In this document: one piece after another, positions 45,101 to 52,792 of the stretch | Numbering within the stretch: the stretch's first letter is position 1 | Layout of the letters: every line of letters starts with the position of its first letter | Assembly: GCA_016195405.1 (NCBI GenBank) | Contig: JACPZP010000056.1 | Location: 1-59,871, forward strand | DNA: 59,871 nucleotides | Direction of reading: 5' to 3' | DNA from: Planctomycetota bacterium | GTDB lineage: Bacteria > Planctomycetota > Planctomycetia > Gemmatales > Gemmataceae | Program-made: the position numbers and the translations under genes | Notes under the pieces: generated by a model | Database searches by the model: none | Told to the model about the DNA's origin: nothing | What the model saw: only the letters and a program-made list of their open reading frames with translations

Positions 45101-45355
45101 GGCGCGGGGAATCTTGATCGCCACGATGCGGTCCAATTCGGGGTCACGCGCCTTGAACACGGTGCCAAACCCGCCCGCGCCGACCTGTTCCAGCAACTCG
45201 AACCGACCCAGCTTTTGACACGGCAGCGGCGCAGGATCGGTCGTGTTTTCCAGCAGCTCGAAAGTTCCTTCAGACGGCGGACATGAGCCGTCCTGGCGCG
45301 CGCGCACCACGGTGGAATCGATCGGCAGTTGGAAGTGCGGGCTAACACTATCCAT
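42101..45355 (-). CDS. Membrane-anchored Ser/Thr protein kinase with WD40 propeller(s)
   Basis: About 1084 residues from ATG 45355. The kinase domain spans about 45-310 (LLEQVGAGGFGTVFKA, VAIKIPR, GVIHRDIKPSNIMI, LMDFGLAKHE, GTPAYMSPEQA). A juxtamembrane Arg/Pro stretch and a transmembrane helix (SAVIASLLVVLAVGASVAALW, near 355-375) follow. A short helical region precedes ~600 residues of WD40-like repeats (for example LAFHPQGKKLAISSLD, GMAWTTDGRYLAAACADARVYVWN, NPRGDLLASNGWDGTLRLWD). Enough repeats are present for two propellers. This is a common planctomycete receptor-kinase design with the propellers outside. A GTG at 45418 could add 21 residues. Confidence 0.9.
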   Translation of the reverse strand: MDSVSPHFQLPIDSTVVRARQDGSCPPSEGTFELLENTTDPAPLPCQKLGRFELLEQVGAGGFGTVFKARDPELDRIVAIKIPRAGNLANANDLARFLREARNAARLHHPSIQTVHEASQVGDIPYLVSDFIEGLTLADLLAVGRPAPREAANLVADLAHALQYAHERGVIHRDIKPSNIMINTADRTIQEGEDSAFLPGKPSLMDFGLAKHEAGDATVTVEGQLLGTPAYMSPEQARGESHKVDGRTDLYSLGVILYQMLTGERPFRGTSRMLLHQVLHDDPRPPRSLNDQIPRDLETVCLKAMAKEPGRRYQTAKDLADDLQRFLNEEPVRARPLTKLERFWRWCRRKPLVAAMSAVIASLLVVLAVGASVAALWLNAERNTAVANLGRAEAAEKEVREKLLQSYLDQARASRWSGRAGRRFQSLDALQKAAEIRPSLDLRNETIASLALADLRLGKQWQGCPPGTTAVAFDANLERYARGDEKGRISVRRVADDQEIANLPGVDLRTQALKFSPDGRLLSAIYSRDNRGHFQVWDLNGMEAIAKVPGGIHNYAVDFSPDSSLVAVGLADGSIVLYDLPAGKEVKRLDRGPSPHSLAFHPQGKKLAISSLDSDLVIIRDLETGKAAATLKHAAPIRGMAWTTDGRYLAAACADARVYVWNMGTPAKQQATLEGHDHVAVHVAFNPRGDLLASNGWDGTLRLWDPMSGKHLLSTHGTGWALRFSTDGRRLAVSLDGSQLGYWEVGQSAEYRELCLGPGKSASSLDFSPDGLLLAWSGADGTHLWDLAANREVARLPGASIHTAIFHPDGKSLLTSGKGLERWPIAADGEGRGRVFGPRQLLDPRPNGLAYLSQDGRFLVAQAWSQALGFKLDGKEQPVAFKGQPEVRYVAASPDGQWVATGTWHGAGVKIWDTSTAKVVHELPARGSAGVTFSPDGKWLVISTGEDFCFWETGFWQMSHRILRDRGGDVPGFMAFSPTGDLLAIAKSPTLIQMVDPATGNELATLEPPNPQNLTCLGFSPDGSQLTAASGNIIQLWVLRRIRRQLRAFHLDWDRPDYPAAEGPADPTSPLRIQVLRVEVNFKK

Positions 45356-45547
45356 GGCAAGACCCCGTGGGTCTAAGCGAAGGGAATCGCGGCTGTAGGC
45401 ACCATTCTCGCTCCGCACGCTGGGAAGTTCAAGTGGGTTGGCTGTTGGTAGGTAGAAAATGGAGCCGCTCGTCGTTGTCCCGGCGCCCCCGGCAATCCAA
45501 CGCCGGCACGGGACATTGATTGGGGCGTGCGATGTGCTCGCGAGAAC

Positions 45548-46414
45548 TCACCGTTGCCTTCGCCGTCTACCGGGAGGCGCGACCGGCTTGCCGGCGCGGC
45601 TCTGGCGTCCGCTTTGTCGCTCCGGTTTGCGCAAGAGCGTTCGAGGGATGCCTAATCGGTCGACCATGGCGTAATCGAACGCCGCGTAGTCTTTGGGCGG
45701 CACATACAAGGTGGTGACGGCTGAAATCGAGGCTTGGGGGATTTTCGACAGGGGGACGCGCGCTATACTCGGATCGCTGCTGGCATATTGAGCGGCTTGA
45801 TACAGCACCGTCTCGTGTTTCGCATCGTAATGTTCTTGCAGAACTTCGACCAACGCACGCAGATTGCTTGAGCAATCTTGTTTTTCCGGTTTCCAGTTGC
45901 CGATGTTGCCGATCTGCCACAAGATTAAGTGACTGCACGGGTCGAACTTCCGCCGGCGAATCAGGAAATCGGTCGCTTCAAAACTCTGACAGCCACTCGT
46001 TGCCGGATCGACGCCAAGATCCGCGAACAGGCAATCCTCCGCAGATGTTGCCGGCAGCATCGTGGCCTTAAACCCCTCCTTACGGGCGAGCTGAATCGAT
46101 TCATGCGAAGAATAAACAAAGACCCCGGGATGGCCGTAGAACACGGCGCAGACTCTGAGCTTTTTCCGGACAAAGTGGAGAATGCGTTCCACCATTTCCT
46201 GGTAGGTGACCAAGCAGTGTTTATCGGGCCCATAGAAAGGCTGAAGCGATTCCGCCGTGGGGTTCAGCTTTTTGATCGCAGTTTCCGTAACCGCATCGGC
46301 AACCGAGTAGAGAACCTTTTCGGCTGATTCGATGGAGATTCGCGCCTCCATGGACATTTGGCTAAGTCGGATTCCTGTGCCGACGACGGTTAGTGATCCC
46401 GAGCGCATGCCCAT
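45548..46414 (-). CDS. Borosin-type peptide backbone N-methyltransferase (split borosin)
   Basis: A 288-residue enzyme of the tetrapyrrole-methylase fold. The SAM site GTGI is at 12-15. Highly distinctive borosin motifs follow: ADAVTETAI near 39, LQPFYG with Tyr61, TYQEM with Tyr71, VFYGHPGVFV at 91-100, EGFKATMLPATSAEDCLFAD at 113-132 with LGVDP after it, and EATDFLIRRR near 146. From my recollection of the fungal enzyme OphMA these segments align almost end to end. An Arg of that active site (Arg72, by memory) appears replaced by a Cys here, to be checked. Unlike OphMA there is no fused core peptide; the protein ends in an Arg-rich tail. It should methylate backbone amides of the precursor encoded 50 bases upstream. 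Confidence 0.8.
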   Translation of the reverse strand: MGMRSGSLTVVGTGIRLSQMSMEARISIESAEKVLYSVADAVTETAIKKLNPTAESLQPFYGPDKHCLVTYQEMVERILHFVRKKLRVCAVFYGHPGVFVYSSHESIQLARKEGFKATMLPATSAEDCLFADLGVDPATSGCQSFEATDFLIRRRKFDPCSHLILWQIGNIGNWKPEKQDCSSNLRALVEVLQEHYDAKHETVLYQAAQYASSDPSIARVPLSKIPQASISAVTTLYVPPKDYAAFDYAMVDRLGIPRTLLRKPERQSGRQSRAGKPVAPPGRRRRQR

Positions 46415-46464
46415 TCCAGAAGGCTAAATGAGGTTCAAAATAGATGGGCGGCTAAATCGGCGCG

Positions 46465-46689
46465 CTAAATCGGCGCAAAGAGACGGTGGATCGGACAGAG
46501 CGCCGGCTCGGAAGGCTTCTCCGCGAAAACCGCTTCGCGAATCTTGCTCGGATTCCTGCTCTGGAGAATCGCTTGATGTTTCTTGGAAAGGCCGGCCGCC
46601 TGCATCGCTGCTTTCGGGTTCTTCTTGAATGCCGTCGCTTCTTTCGCACTCGTATCTACGTTAACCAGATAATCGACTAAAGACGCCAT
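46465..46689 (-). CDS. Candidate borosin precursor peptide (74 residues)
   Basis: The short gene is set by the GGGAGG at 46698-46703, 8 bases before ATG. Residues ~1-56 are predicted helical, with the pattern FKKNPKAAMQAAGLSKKHQA near 21-40 and SRNPSKIREAVFAEK after it. This resembles the LigA-like/borosin-binding domain of known split-borosin precursors such as SonA of Shewanella. After Lys58 comes a proline-containing C-terminal tail, PALCPIHRLFAPI, a plausible core. It lies directly upstream of the methyltransferase on the same strand. Methylation sites cannot be predicted from sequence alone. Confidence 0.7.
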   Translation of the reverse strand: MASLVDYLVNVDTSAKEATAFKKNPKAAMQAAGLSKKHQAILQSRNPSKIREAVFAEKPSEPALCPIHRLFAPI

Positions 46690-46697
46690 GGCAAGAT

Positions 46698-46703
46698 CCT
46701 CCC
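46698..46703 (-). promoter_or_regulatory. Ribosome-binding site GGGAGG of the borosin precursor
   Basis: The strong purine hexamer, 8 bases from ATG 46689, selects this start over an in-frame ATG ten codons further upstream, whose frame would run through the site. Confidence 0.75.
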
Positions 46704-46917
46704 AAGAAAACTCCGTCATGCAACGGTGCAGCGGCCATTCCGCGGCTACTCGTTGCCGTAATCCGTGAAGGGATGAAAAGCGGGCGACGGGCCCCGTACC
46801 GATGCTCGCAAGTTTACGGCCCGTGCTCGCGGATTGCAAGCAAATTATCTCAACGTGGGCAACCAATTGAACGGCCCGTTTTCCTTCGCCGGTTTCCTGC
46901 TCTTGCGCGCCCGCTCC

Positions 46918-47811
46918 TCACTTTGGGCCTTTCGCCAACCAGTGCAGGATGATGCCCGCGAAGTAGGTGCCGCTCACGCTTGACGGCTGTCCCGGTGCCA
47001 CGCCGAATCCGCCGTCTTCATTGCGGCACTTGGCCACGAAGGAGCGGATGCCTTCGACGCTTTTGGGGGCGGCTTTGAGCATATGGAAGCAGCGCATGAC
47101 GCGGTAAGTGGTTTCCAAGTCGGAGGCGATCTCGGAGTCGGCCTTGCCGTAACCGCCGTTGTTGCGCTGGCCGGCTTTAAGCGCGTTTAGGATCGGATCG
47201 GGGTTGTCGATCTTGATGCCGAGCCGCAACAACGAAACGACGTGGCTGGCGGTTTCGCGGGCTTGGCCCTGACCTTTTCCGAATGTGCCGTCTTCGTTTC
47301 TGCCCGTCCTCGCTTCGTTAAGCCAACTCTTAGGGACGGTGGGTTTCTCATCGACGGCCTCGATGCCGGCGACGGCGATGCGAATGTCGTCGAAGGATTT
47401 GGCGTTGGACAGCAGATATTTGCTCGCGGCGGGAGCGTACTTTTCGAGCGGCATTTTCAACTCGGCGACGGCCATCAGGCCGACGGCGGTCGTGAAGACG
47501 TCGGGTTTGCCTTTGGGGAAATCCGCGAAGCCGCCCGTCTCGGGGTCGAAGCAACCGGCGACGAATAAGACGCAATCGCGCTTGCGTGGAATCGAGCCGC
47601 CGAAGTAACGCAGGGCCCGGATGGCCGAAGAGGTCGCACGCAGCGACGGCGTCTCGGCCTTCGCCGTGCCAGGCGTTGCGCGAAAAGAGCCGTCGGCTTG
47701 TTGCAACTTTTGCAAAAAGTCGATGGTGGTCTTACGGCCGGGGTCGTCCTGGGCGGAGCTGAACTGCGGAACGGCGAGGGAAAGGAGAATGACTAGGGTG
47801 TGGCATTTCAT
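46918..47811 (-). CDS. Secreted prenyltransferase/terpenoid-toroid repeat protein
   Basis: About 297 residues from ATG 47811, with GGAG upstream. A signal peptide (LVILLSLAVPQFSSA) is followed by six to seven alpha-toroid units with the Gly-rich turns NEDGTFGKG, NNGGYGKA and NEDGGFGVAPG. These are characteristic of the squalene-cyclase/prenyltransferase-beta toroid. The catalytic DxDD of cyclases is not visible, so it is probably a non-catalytic or peptide-binding toroid. It lies 228 bases upstream of the borosin precursor on the same strand; the gap shows no gene. A functional link is possible but unsupported. Confidence 0.8.
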   Translation of the reverse strand: MKCHTLVILLSLAVPQFSSAQDDPGRKTTIDFLQKLQQADGSFRATPGTAKAETPSLRATSSAIRALRYFGGSIPRKRDCVLFVAGCFDPETGGFADFPKGKPDVFTTAVGLMAVAELKMPLEKYAPAASKYLLSNAKSFDDIRIAVAGIEAVDEKPTVPKSWLNEARTGRNEDGTFGKGQGQARETASHVVSLLRLGIKIDNPDPILNALKAGQRNNGGYGKADSEIASDLETTYRVMRCFHMLKAAPKSVEGIRSFVAKCRNEDGGFGVAPGQPSSVSGTYFAGIILHWLAKGPK

Positions 47812-47966
47812 GGGAGGCTCCTTTTTTAGAGTTGTATTGACAACGCGGCCGAATTCTGGCATATGCCTCCTCCTCAATTTCGAGAACACTTTCGACTGCC
47901 TTGAAGCTGGCGCGCGCGGGGGAATGAGAGCTTGCGCCGGCGGCGGGTCTTATTTGGGGGAAACGC

Positions 47967-48479
47967 ATGCGCCAGCGCAGCTTTTGGGCCTGGGTCCTGG
48001 CTCTCGGCGTAAGCCTCGGAACGGTGGGCCTTGCGCGAGCCGACGACGACGCTTCGGCTGCGTCGAATGGCAACTGGTTCACCCGAATGTTCCGGCGTCA
48101 ACCCGCAGCGCCCAAGACCGATGAAAAAGCCCGTGTTGCCGCGGCCAACGTGCCGCAAGCGGAATCAGCGGCGCAGGTACGAGTTCGCGCCCAAATGGAA
48201 CTCATGCGCCGGCAAGAAGTGTGCGACAAAATGCGCGAAATCGCTTTCCAGACCAGTGATGACGAACTGCGCCGACAAGCCGACCAGCTCGACCAACGGG
48301 CGTGGGACGCTTACGTTCAAAAAACCAGCCGCGTGGCGGGAACGCGAATGTTGACGCCGGACGAGCAGGCGCTCGAAAGCCGGCTGATGGGGGGAACGGG
48401 CCAACAGGTTTTGTCAGGCGCGGGCGCTGCCGGACGGCGGCCAAATCAAAGCCAGGCGGCCTCGCGGGGGGGAGAATGA
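47967..48479 (+). CDS. Secreted protein of unknown function
   Basis: A 170-residue protein with a signal peptide (WAWVLALGVSLGTVGLA, cut near ARA). A short positively charged patch (NWFTRMFRRQPA) follows, then a helical region (VRVRAQMELMRRQEVCDKMREIA) with one Cys and a Gly/Ala/Arg-rich disordered tail. No known domain is recognised. The next gene, a small lipoprotein, starts one base after its stop, indicating an operon. Confidence 0.7.
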   Translation: MRQRSFWAWVLALGVSLGTVGLARADDDASAASNGNWFTRMFRRQPAAPKTDEKARVAAANVPQAESAAQVRVRAQMELMRRQEVCDKMREIAFQTSDDELRRQADQLDQRAWDAYVQKTSRVAGTRMLTPDEQALESRLMGGTGQQVLSGAGAAGRRPNQSQAASRGGE

Positions 48480-48480
48480 C

Positions 48481-48732
48481 ATGAGAACGCTATTGGTTGG
48501 GCTGTTCCTGGCGTCGTTGACGAGTTTAGGCTGCGTCAATCTCGCCGACTCCAAAGTCAAGGACATGCAGGTGCAGGTGAAGGCGGAGCTAAAGACGACC
48601 CCGCCGATCACTGCGGACCAAGTGAACGCGCAGAACGCCCACGTGCTGATCCAGGGCCTCTGGGACGAGATCGACCGCGAGGAGGGCGCGGCGACTCCTG
48701 CGCCCAGGGCTACATCAAAAAATCGCAAATGA
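48481..48732 (+). CDS. Small lipoprotein
   Basis: An 83-residue protein with a lipobox LTSLGC (Cys18) after a hydrophobic N-terminus. The mature chain is helical with few hydrophobic residues (VKDMQVQVKAELKTT, AHVLIQGLWDEIDRE). It starts right after the preceding secreted protein gene. The transcript ends at the hairpin at 48777-48820. Function unknown. Confidence 0.75.
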   Translation: MRTLLVGLFLASLTSLGCVNLADSKVKDMQVQVKAELKTTPPITADQVNAQNAHVLIQGLWDEIDREEGAATPAPRATSKNRK

Positions 48733-48776
48733 GCTAGCAGACTTGCCACCGGGCGGGCGACCGTGCCCGCTCCAGC

Positions 48777-48820
48777 CAGGTCGGGCGCCTGCCGGGGGAC
48801 AGCGCCGACCTGGTTTTTTT
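48777..48820 (+). terminator. Rho-independent terminator
   Basis: A stem made of CCAGGTCG/CGACCTGG plus an inner GCGC pair, followed by seven T. It lies downstream of the small lipoprotein gene. Confidence 0.8.
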
Positions 48821-48823
48821 CGT

Positions 48824-49375
48824 TTAGTCAGCCAACATTCTTCTGACGGTTCTAAGCGCAGCGGCGCCTTGCTCGAATGTGAACGGGTTGGCTAAGTCTC
48901 TTTGGAAATCGGGTCCGGGCCGCAGGGTCCAGCCCAGGTTCAGCGGCGCCAAGGATTGCCGATAGTCCAGAAGCGCCTCCAACGCCACGTTCAAGCGATC
49001 GTGGGCGTCGCCCTCCTCGATGGATTCCAACGACTCCACGCCTTCGAGAGCTTTCCGCAAAATGGCCTTTTGCTCCGAATCAAGCTGCAGCCTGGGGGCG
49101 TTGTTGAGCCAGGCGAGCTTGACCACCATGCCGACGAACTTGGCCTTGGCGTCGGTCCTGGTGACGGCGCGCGGGGGCTTTTTTGGTTGAGTTCGCGGGT
49201 CCTTTTCATCACCGCTGGTCTTGTCCGGTTCCTTCTCCTTTTCCTCTGCCTTCTTTTCGTCTTGGGCTGGTTCCTTTTCCTTCTTGGCGAGGGCGGCGGC
49301 CTTCGAGTCCGTCCATTCGCTTCCCCGGTAATAGCCGCTCAGGTAACCGACGCCGCCGCCCAGGGCCAGGGCCAC
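48824..49375 (-). CDS. Membrane-anchored charged helical protein
   Basis: A 183-residue protein starting at GTG 49375 with no visible Shine-Dalgarno; no better start exists before an upstream stop. The N-terminal segment ALALGGGVGYLSGYYRG is a single hydrophobic anchor. A Lys/Glu-rich low-complexity stretch (~30-60) follows, then a helical domain (KFVGMVVKLAWLNNAPRLQL, SEQKAILRKALEGVESLESIE). The same plan, with the same GGYLxGxxxGxS anchor and a LDSEQKAIL-like segment, appears in the protein at 52793. The two are distant paralogues of unknown function. Confidence 0.7.
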   Translation of the reverse strand: MALALGGGVGYLSGYYRGSEWTDSKAAALAKKEKEPAQDEKKAEEKEKEPDKTSGDEKDPRTQPKKPPRAVTRTDAKAKFVGMVVKLAWLNNAPRLQLDSEQKAILRKALEGVESLESIEEGDAHDRLNVALEALLDYRQSLAPLNLGWTLRPGPDFQRDLANPFTFEQGAAALRTVRRMLAD

Positions 49376-49566
49376 AGTCCGGCGTGAAGCGATCCGGCAC
49401 GCCTGCCCGGAAGCGAACAGGTCTGCGTTTCGGCAGAGCGGCCGGATAAGGTCAAAGAATCATCAAAAAACATTGAATTTTCGCATCAACGTCGCCGTCT
49501 AGGGCTAAGAGATGAAGGTCAGCTTCGTTCATGTCATTTTGTCATTCCAGTAAAGGAGAGAAGAAG

Positions 49567-50667
49567 ATGTACTTATCCAGAACCCGAAGCGGAGGTTCCC
49601 CATCTGGGAGCGCCGCCGTGAGACGACGGCCGGCGTTTACGCTCATCGAATTGTTGGTGGTCATTGCGATCATCGCCATTCTGATTGGACTACTGGTGCC
49701 GGCAGTCCAAAAAGTCCGGGAAGCCGCGGCCCGGACCGAATGCCAGAACAACCTGAAGCAGATGGCGTTAGCCCTGCACAACTTCCACGACGTCAACAAG
49801 CATTTCCCCAAGGGCACCAACTCCACATGGGACGAGAATATGGGTTGGACATGGATGGCGTTCATCCTGCCCTACATCGAGCAGACGAACCTTTACAACC
49901 AGGCGATCACGTTCGCGCGCAGCGATCCGCAAAGCTCGTATTCGCCCTGGGGCAACGGCGGCACCTGGTATGGCCTGAAGCCCGGCAATCCCAACGACGG
50001 CCCGAATCCGGCCCAAGGCGTGGTGGTGAGCACTTACAAGTGTCCGTCCGATTGGCGCAGTCTGGTCACCACGGTCAACTACGGTCTTCCGCAAGGGGCC
50101 GTCCCCATGGGCTTCACCACCTATGTCGGAAACGCCGGAACCAAAGGAGACCTGTATTTCCCGATTCCTTGGGACGGCGTTCTCTTCGCCGATTCCAAGA
50201 TTCGCCTCACGCAAATCAGCGACGGCACCAGCAATACGTTGCTGATCGGCGAGCATCCGCCGGCCAATACGCTCCTTTTGGGATGGTGGTTTGACGGCGC
50301 CGGTTATGACAATGCGGGCACCGGCGAGGTGACCATGGACACGCAGGGCTGGTCCAGCCCAACAACTCTGTACTACGCCGAAGTCGCCTATACGAACGAG
50401 TTGCCGTGCGTCAGGGCCGGCACGGTTAGCCCGTTCACGGGCAACACGATCGGCACGTATGCAGGAACCGATCCGTATGCGGGACTGGAGCCGGGCGATA
50501 TCTACGACTTCTGCCACGAAGGCCATTACTGGAGCCTGCATCCCGGTGGAGCGAACTTCGCCTTCGCGGACGGCGGCGTGCGTTTCCTCACTTTCGGTAC
50601 AAGTCCGAGCAACTTCAAAGCGATGTCCAGCCGGAACGGTGGCGAGAACGTCGTCATCGATCAATAG
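49567..50667 (+). CDS. DUF1559 pseudopilin-type protein 1
   Basis: A 366-residue protein from ATG 49567, placed by AAAGGAG. The type IV prepilin signal is [20 protein letters not shown] (about residues 24-43), cleaved before Phe by a prepilin peptidase. The conserved [15 protein letters not shown] segment and DUF1559 (H-X9-DG) C-terminal fold follow ([20 protein letters not shown]). The family is massively expanded in planctomycetes and presumed to sit in the envelope or as pseudopilin assemblies; no exact function is known. A small lipoprotein gene follows after 12 bases. Confidence 0.92.
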   Translation: MYLSRTRSGGSPSGSAAVRRRPAFTLIELLVVIAIIAILIGLLVPAVQKVREAAARTECQNNLKQMALALHNFHDVNKHFPKGTNSTWDENMGWTWMAFILPYIEQTNLYNQAITFARSDPQSSYSPWGNGGTWYGLKPGNPNDGPNPAQGVVVSTYKCPSDWRSLVTTVNYGLPQGAVPMGFTTYVGNAGTKGDLYFPIPWDGVLFADSKIRLTQISDGTSNTLLIGEHPPANTLLLGWWFDGAGYDNAGTGEVTMDTQGWSSPTTLYYAEVAYTNELPCVRAGTVSPFTGNTIGTYAGTDPYAGLEPGDIYDFCHEGHYWSLHPGGANFAFADGGVRFLTFGTSPSNFKAMSSRNGGENVVIDQ

Positions 50668-50679
50668 AAAGGACCCGCC

Positions 50680-50844
50680 ATGCGCCGTTTGTCGATCCTG
50701 TTCTTGCTCTTGGCCGCGATCTGCATCAACGTCGGCTGTAATTCCGGCGCCGACCAGCCCAAGGACGTGGTCGAGAGCGGCAAGAATTTCGGTGACATGA
50801 AAAAGTTCAAGAAAGAGCTTGAGGACAAGAAGCCCGTCCAATAG
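50680..50844 (+). CDS. Small lipoprotein (54 aa)
   Basis: The sequence encodes MRRLSILFLLLAAIC, then INVGC (Cys20 as lipid-attachment site), then a 34-residue acidic/basic mature part ending KKPVQ. It has the same build as the two 50-residue lipoproteins at 52269 and 52527. The gene sits between a DUF1559 gene and a terminator, suggesting cotranscription and partnership with DUF1559 proteins. Confidence 0.75.
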   Translation: MRRLSILFLLLAAICINVGCNSGADQPKDVVESGKNFGDMKKFKKELEDKKPVQ

Positions 50845-50877
50845 CCCGTCGGTGAACACTCGGCGTGAACGAAGCCG

Positions 50878-50907
50878 CACCCTCAGATCCTCTGGGGGTG
50901 TTTTTTT
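50878..50907 (+). terminator. Rho-independent terminator
   Basis: A ten-pair stem (CACCCTCAGA with TCTGGGGGTG, one G-T pair), a TCC loop and seven T. It ends the DUF1559-lipoprotein transcript. Confidence 0.85.
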
Positions 50908-51067
50908 GGCTCAGTGCGGCGGGACATGGCCGGCTGACGAAGCCGTCACAAAAAAATAACGACAATTTTTATTTTTTTTCTTGAATCTGACCAGTACCCA
51001 GTGGTACAACGAGAGTGCTAGTCGTCGTTCGCGTCATTACTTTCATTTCGCAAAAGGAGGGAAGTCC

Positions 51068-52243
51068 ATGCAAGCGTCGAAATCACGTGAATGGGGGATC
51101 CCGGGAGGAATCACCGTGCGCACGCGTAGGCTGGGTTTTACGTTGATCGAATTGTTGGTGGTCATCGCGATCATCGCAATTCTGATCGGGCTCTTGGTGC
51201 CCGCAGTTCAAAAGGTTCGGGAAGCAGCTGCAAGGACCGAATGCTCGAATAATCTAAAGCAGCAAGGTCTGGCTTTGCACAACTATCACGACACGCACAA
51301 ACGCTTCCCCGAAGGCGCCCATCAGCCCCCGAATTCGTACTTTCCAGACTATTATTCCTTCTGGACCTGGATGGCGAAGCTGCTGCCTTTCATCGAACAG
51401 GACAACCTGTACCGTTCGGCAGAGGCATTCGCGAAGTCAGCTCCCGACAGCTCGTGGTCGCCATGGGGCGGCGGCGGGGCCATTTACTACAACATCGGCC
51501 CGAATCAGACTCCTCCGGGGCCTGTCGGTCCTCCTGATGCCGGTCCCAACCCAGCACAGGGCGTCGACGTGAAGGTTTACCACTGCCCGTCGGATTGGCG
51601 CAATCTTTCCGTCAAGATCGTGGTCTTCGGGTTCCAAGGGCCCGTGGACATGGGTTTCTCGACCTACGTCGGCAACGCCGGCAGCGGACCTGGCTCCCAT
51701 GACGGTATTCTTTTCAATAACTCCAGAGTCAAGATCGCGCACATCATCGACGGCACGAGCAGCACGCTGCTTGTCGGCGAACACCCACCGACCCTCGACC
51801 TGTTCTACGGCTGGTGGTTCGACGGCTACGGCTTCGACGGCGAGTCCGGCGGTGAGACGACGCTTACCGGCATCAGCTGGTCGGTTCCGAGCCCGGCGGT
51901 CACGTATCCCGGCGTGCAGCCGACTTCCGCATGGTACGGTGCATTCCCCGAATGCACGCCTGTGGGCGTCTTCGGCGGCACCAATGTCGGACCGTACACT
52001 TACGAAGGATTCCAGCAGGGCGACGTGTTTAACCGGTGCCATGCCGGACATTTTTGGAGCCTTCACACCGGCGGCATGAACGCACTGTTCTGCGACGGTT
52101 CGGTTCGCTTCCTGGCCTATGAGATGTCCCTCAGCACGACGATCTCGCCAGGTTCGACGCCTCCGAACCAAGTCATCAGCATTTTCCAGGCAGTGCTGAC
52201 GAAAGCCGGTGCCGAGTTGCTCGCGGACCTTGAGTCTTACTAA
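51068..52243 (+). CDS. DUF1559 pseudopilin-type protein 2
   Basis: A 391-residue protein from ATG 51068, with AAAAGGAGGG upstream. The prepilin signal [19 protein letters not shown] and [15 protein letters not shown] are nearly identical to the first paralogue, while the central loops differ. The C-terminus ends ELLADLESY, and this end is echoed out of context by the duplicated stretch at 52449-52500. The conserved C-terminal [17 protein letters not shown] is present. An AT-rich promoter region (50920-51060, including a run of T) precedes it. Confidence 0.92.
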   Translation: MQASKSREWGIPGGITVRTRRLGFTLIELLVVIAIIAILIGLLVPAVQKVREAAARTECSNNLKQQGLALHNYHDTHKRFPEGAHQPPNSYFPDYYSFWTWMAKLLPFIEQDNLYRSAEAFAKSAPDSSWSPWGGGGAIYYNIGPNQTPPGPVGPPDAGPNPAQGVDVKVYHCPSDWRNLSVKIVVFGFQGPVDMGFSTYVGNAGSGPGSHDGILFNNSRVKIAHIIDGTSSTLLVGEHPPTLDLFYGWWFDGYGFDGESGGETTLTGISWSVPSPAVTYPGVQPTSAWYGAFPECTPVGVFGGTNVGPYTYEGFQQGDVFNRCHAGHFWSLHTGGMNALFCDGSVRFLAYEMSLSTTISPGSTPPNQVISIFQAVLTKAGAELLADLESY

Positions 52244-52268
52244 CAGCCTCCCAGAAAGAGGACCTTTT

Positions 52269-52421
52269 ATGCTCCGTTTGGCCGTAGCGTGTTTTCTTCT
52301 GGCAGCCTTTTGTCTTTCCGGTTGTGGGGGAAAGGAAGAGCACAGGGACGTGGTTAAACCCCCCGAGGACTTGAAAAGGACGCCGCCGCTAATGAAAGAT
52401 AAAGGGCCTAAGCCAGGATGA
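52269..52421 (+). CDS. Small lipoprotein (50 aa), duplicate 1
   Basis: The opening MLRLAVACFLLAAFCLSGC gives a lipobox LSGC with Cys19; the mature part KEEHRDVVKPPEDLKRTPP ends GPKPG. It follows DUF1559 protein 2 by 25 bases, as the other lipoprotein follows DUF1559 protein 1. Paralogue of the gene at 52527. Confidence 0.75.
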   Translation: MLRLAVACFLLAAFCLSGCGGKEEHRDVVKPPEDLKRTPPLMKDKGPKPG

Positions 52422-52526
52422 TGACAATCAGGCGCTAACGAACGAAGCCTTGCTGGCGAAGGCCGGCTGCGAGTTGCTCCAAGGCCTTGAGGCTTATTAG
52501 TAGCCTCCCCGAAAAAAGGATCTCGT

Positions 52527-52682
52527 ATGCTCCGTTTGGCGGCGGCGTGTTTTCTTCTGGCAGCCTTTTGTCTCTCCGGCTGTGGGGGAAACGAGGGGCA
52601 TACGGACGTGGTCCAGCCCGCTAAGGACTGGAAGGATAGGATGCCCCCGCTGAAAGACAAAGGGCCAAAGCCAGGAGCATGA
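52527..52682 (+). CDS. Small lipoprotein (51 aa), duplicate 2
   Basis: A second copy encoding the same type of signal (MLRLAAACFLLAAFCLSGC) and a diverged mature part (NEGHTDVVQPAKDWKDR) ending KGPKPGA. The signal peptide is almost unchanged and the mature part is more divergent, consistent with duplication and relaxed or adaptive change. It ends just ahead of the strong terminator. Confidence 0.75.
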   Translation: MLRLAAACFLLAAFCLSGCGGNEGHTDVVQPAKDWKDRMPPLKDKGPKPGA

Positions 52683-52703
52683 CACCCAAGCGCTATCGAA
52701 CGA

Positions 52704-52736
52704 AGCGCCCCCCCGAAACGGGGGGCGCTTTTTTTT
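52704..52736 (+). terminator. Rho-independent terminator
   Basis: AGCGCCCCCC and GGGGGGCGCT form a perfect ten-pair stem around CGAAAC, followed by eight T. Confidence 0.9.
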
Positions 52737-52792
52737 GGCCCTCGTTCGGGTTTCACTTAATCCACGATTTCAAGTCGCAAAGGAGATTCTCA

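Larger units (their letters stand above)
52192..52706. repeat. Tandem duplication of ~257 bp (copies 52192-52448 and 52449-52706)
   Basis: The two copies share the tail of a DUF1559 gene, the gap and a 50-residue lipoprotein gene. In copy two the DUF1559 tail is a leftover (LLAKAGCELLQGLEAY, then stop) with no upstream body. Drift between copies is moderate. Confidence 0.75.

Noticed and set aside
45548..46414. The methylase-fold protein as a cobalamin or siroheme enzyme
   Set aside because: No cobalamin or heme genes are near, and the YGHPGVFV/SAEDCLFAD motifs point to borosin enzymes.
49567..52243. DUF1559 genes as a type IV pilus operon
   Set aside because: Only the prepilin-like N-terminus is shared; no pilB, pilC, pilD or secretin gene is nearby.
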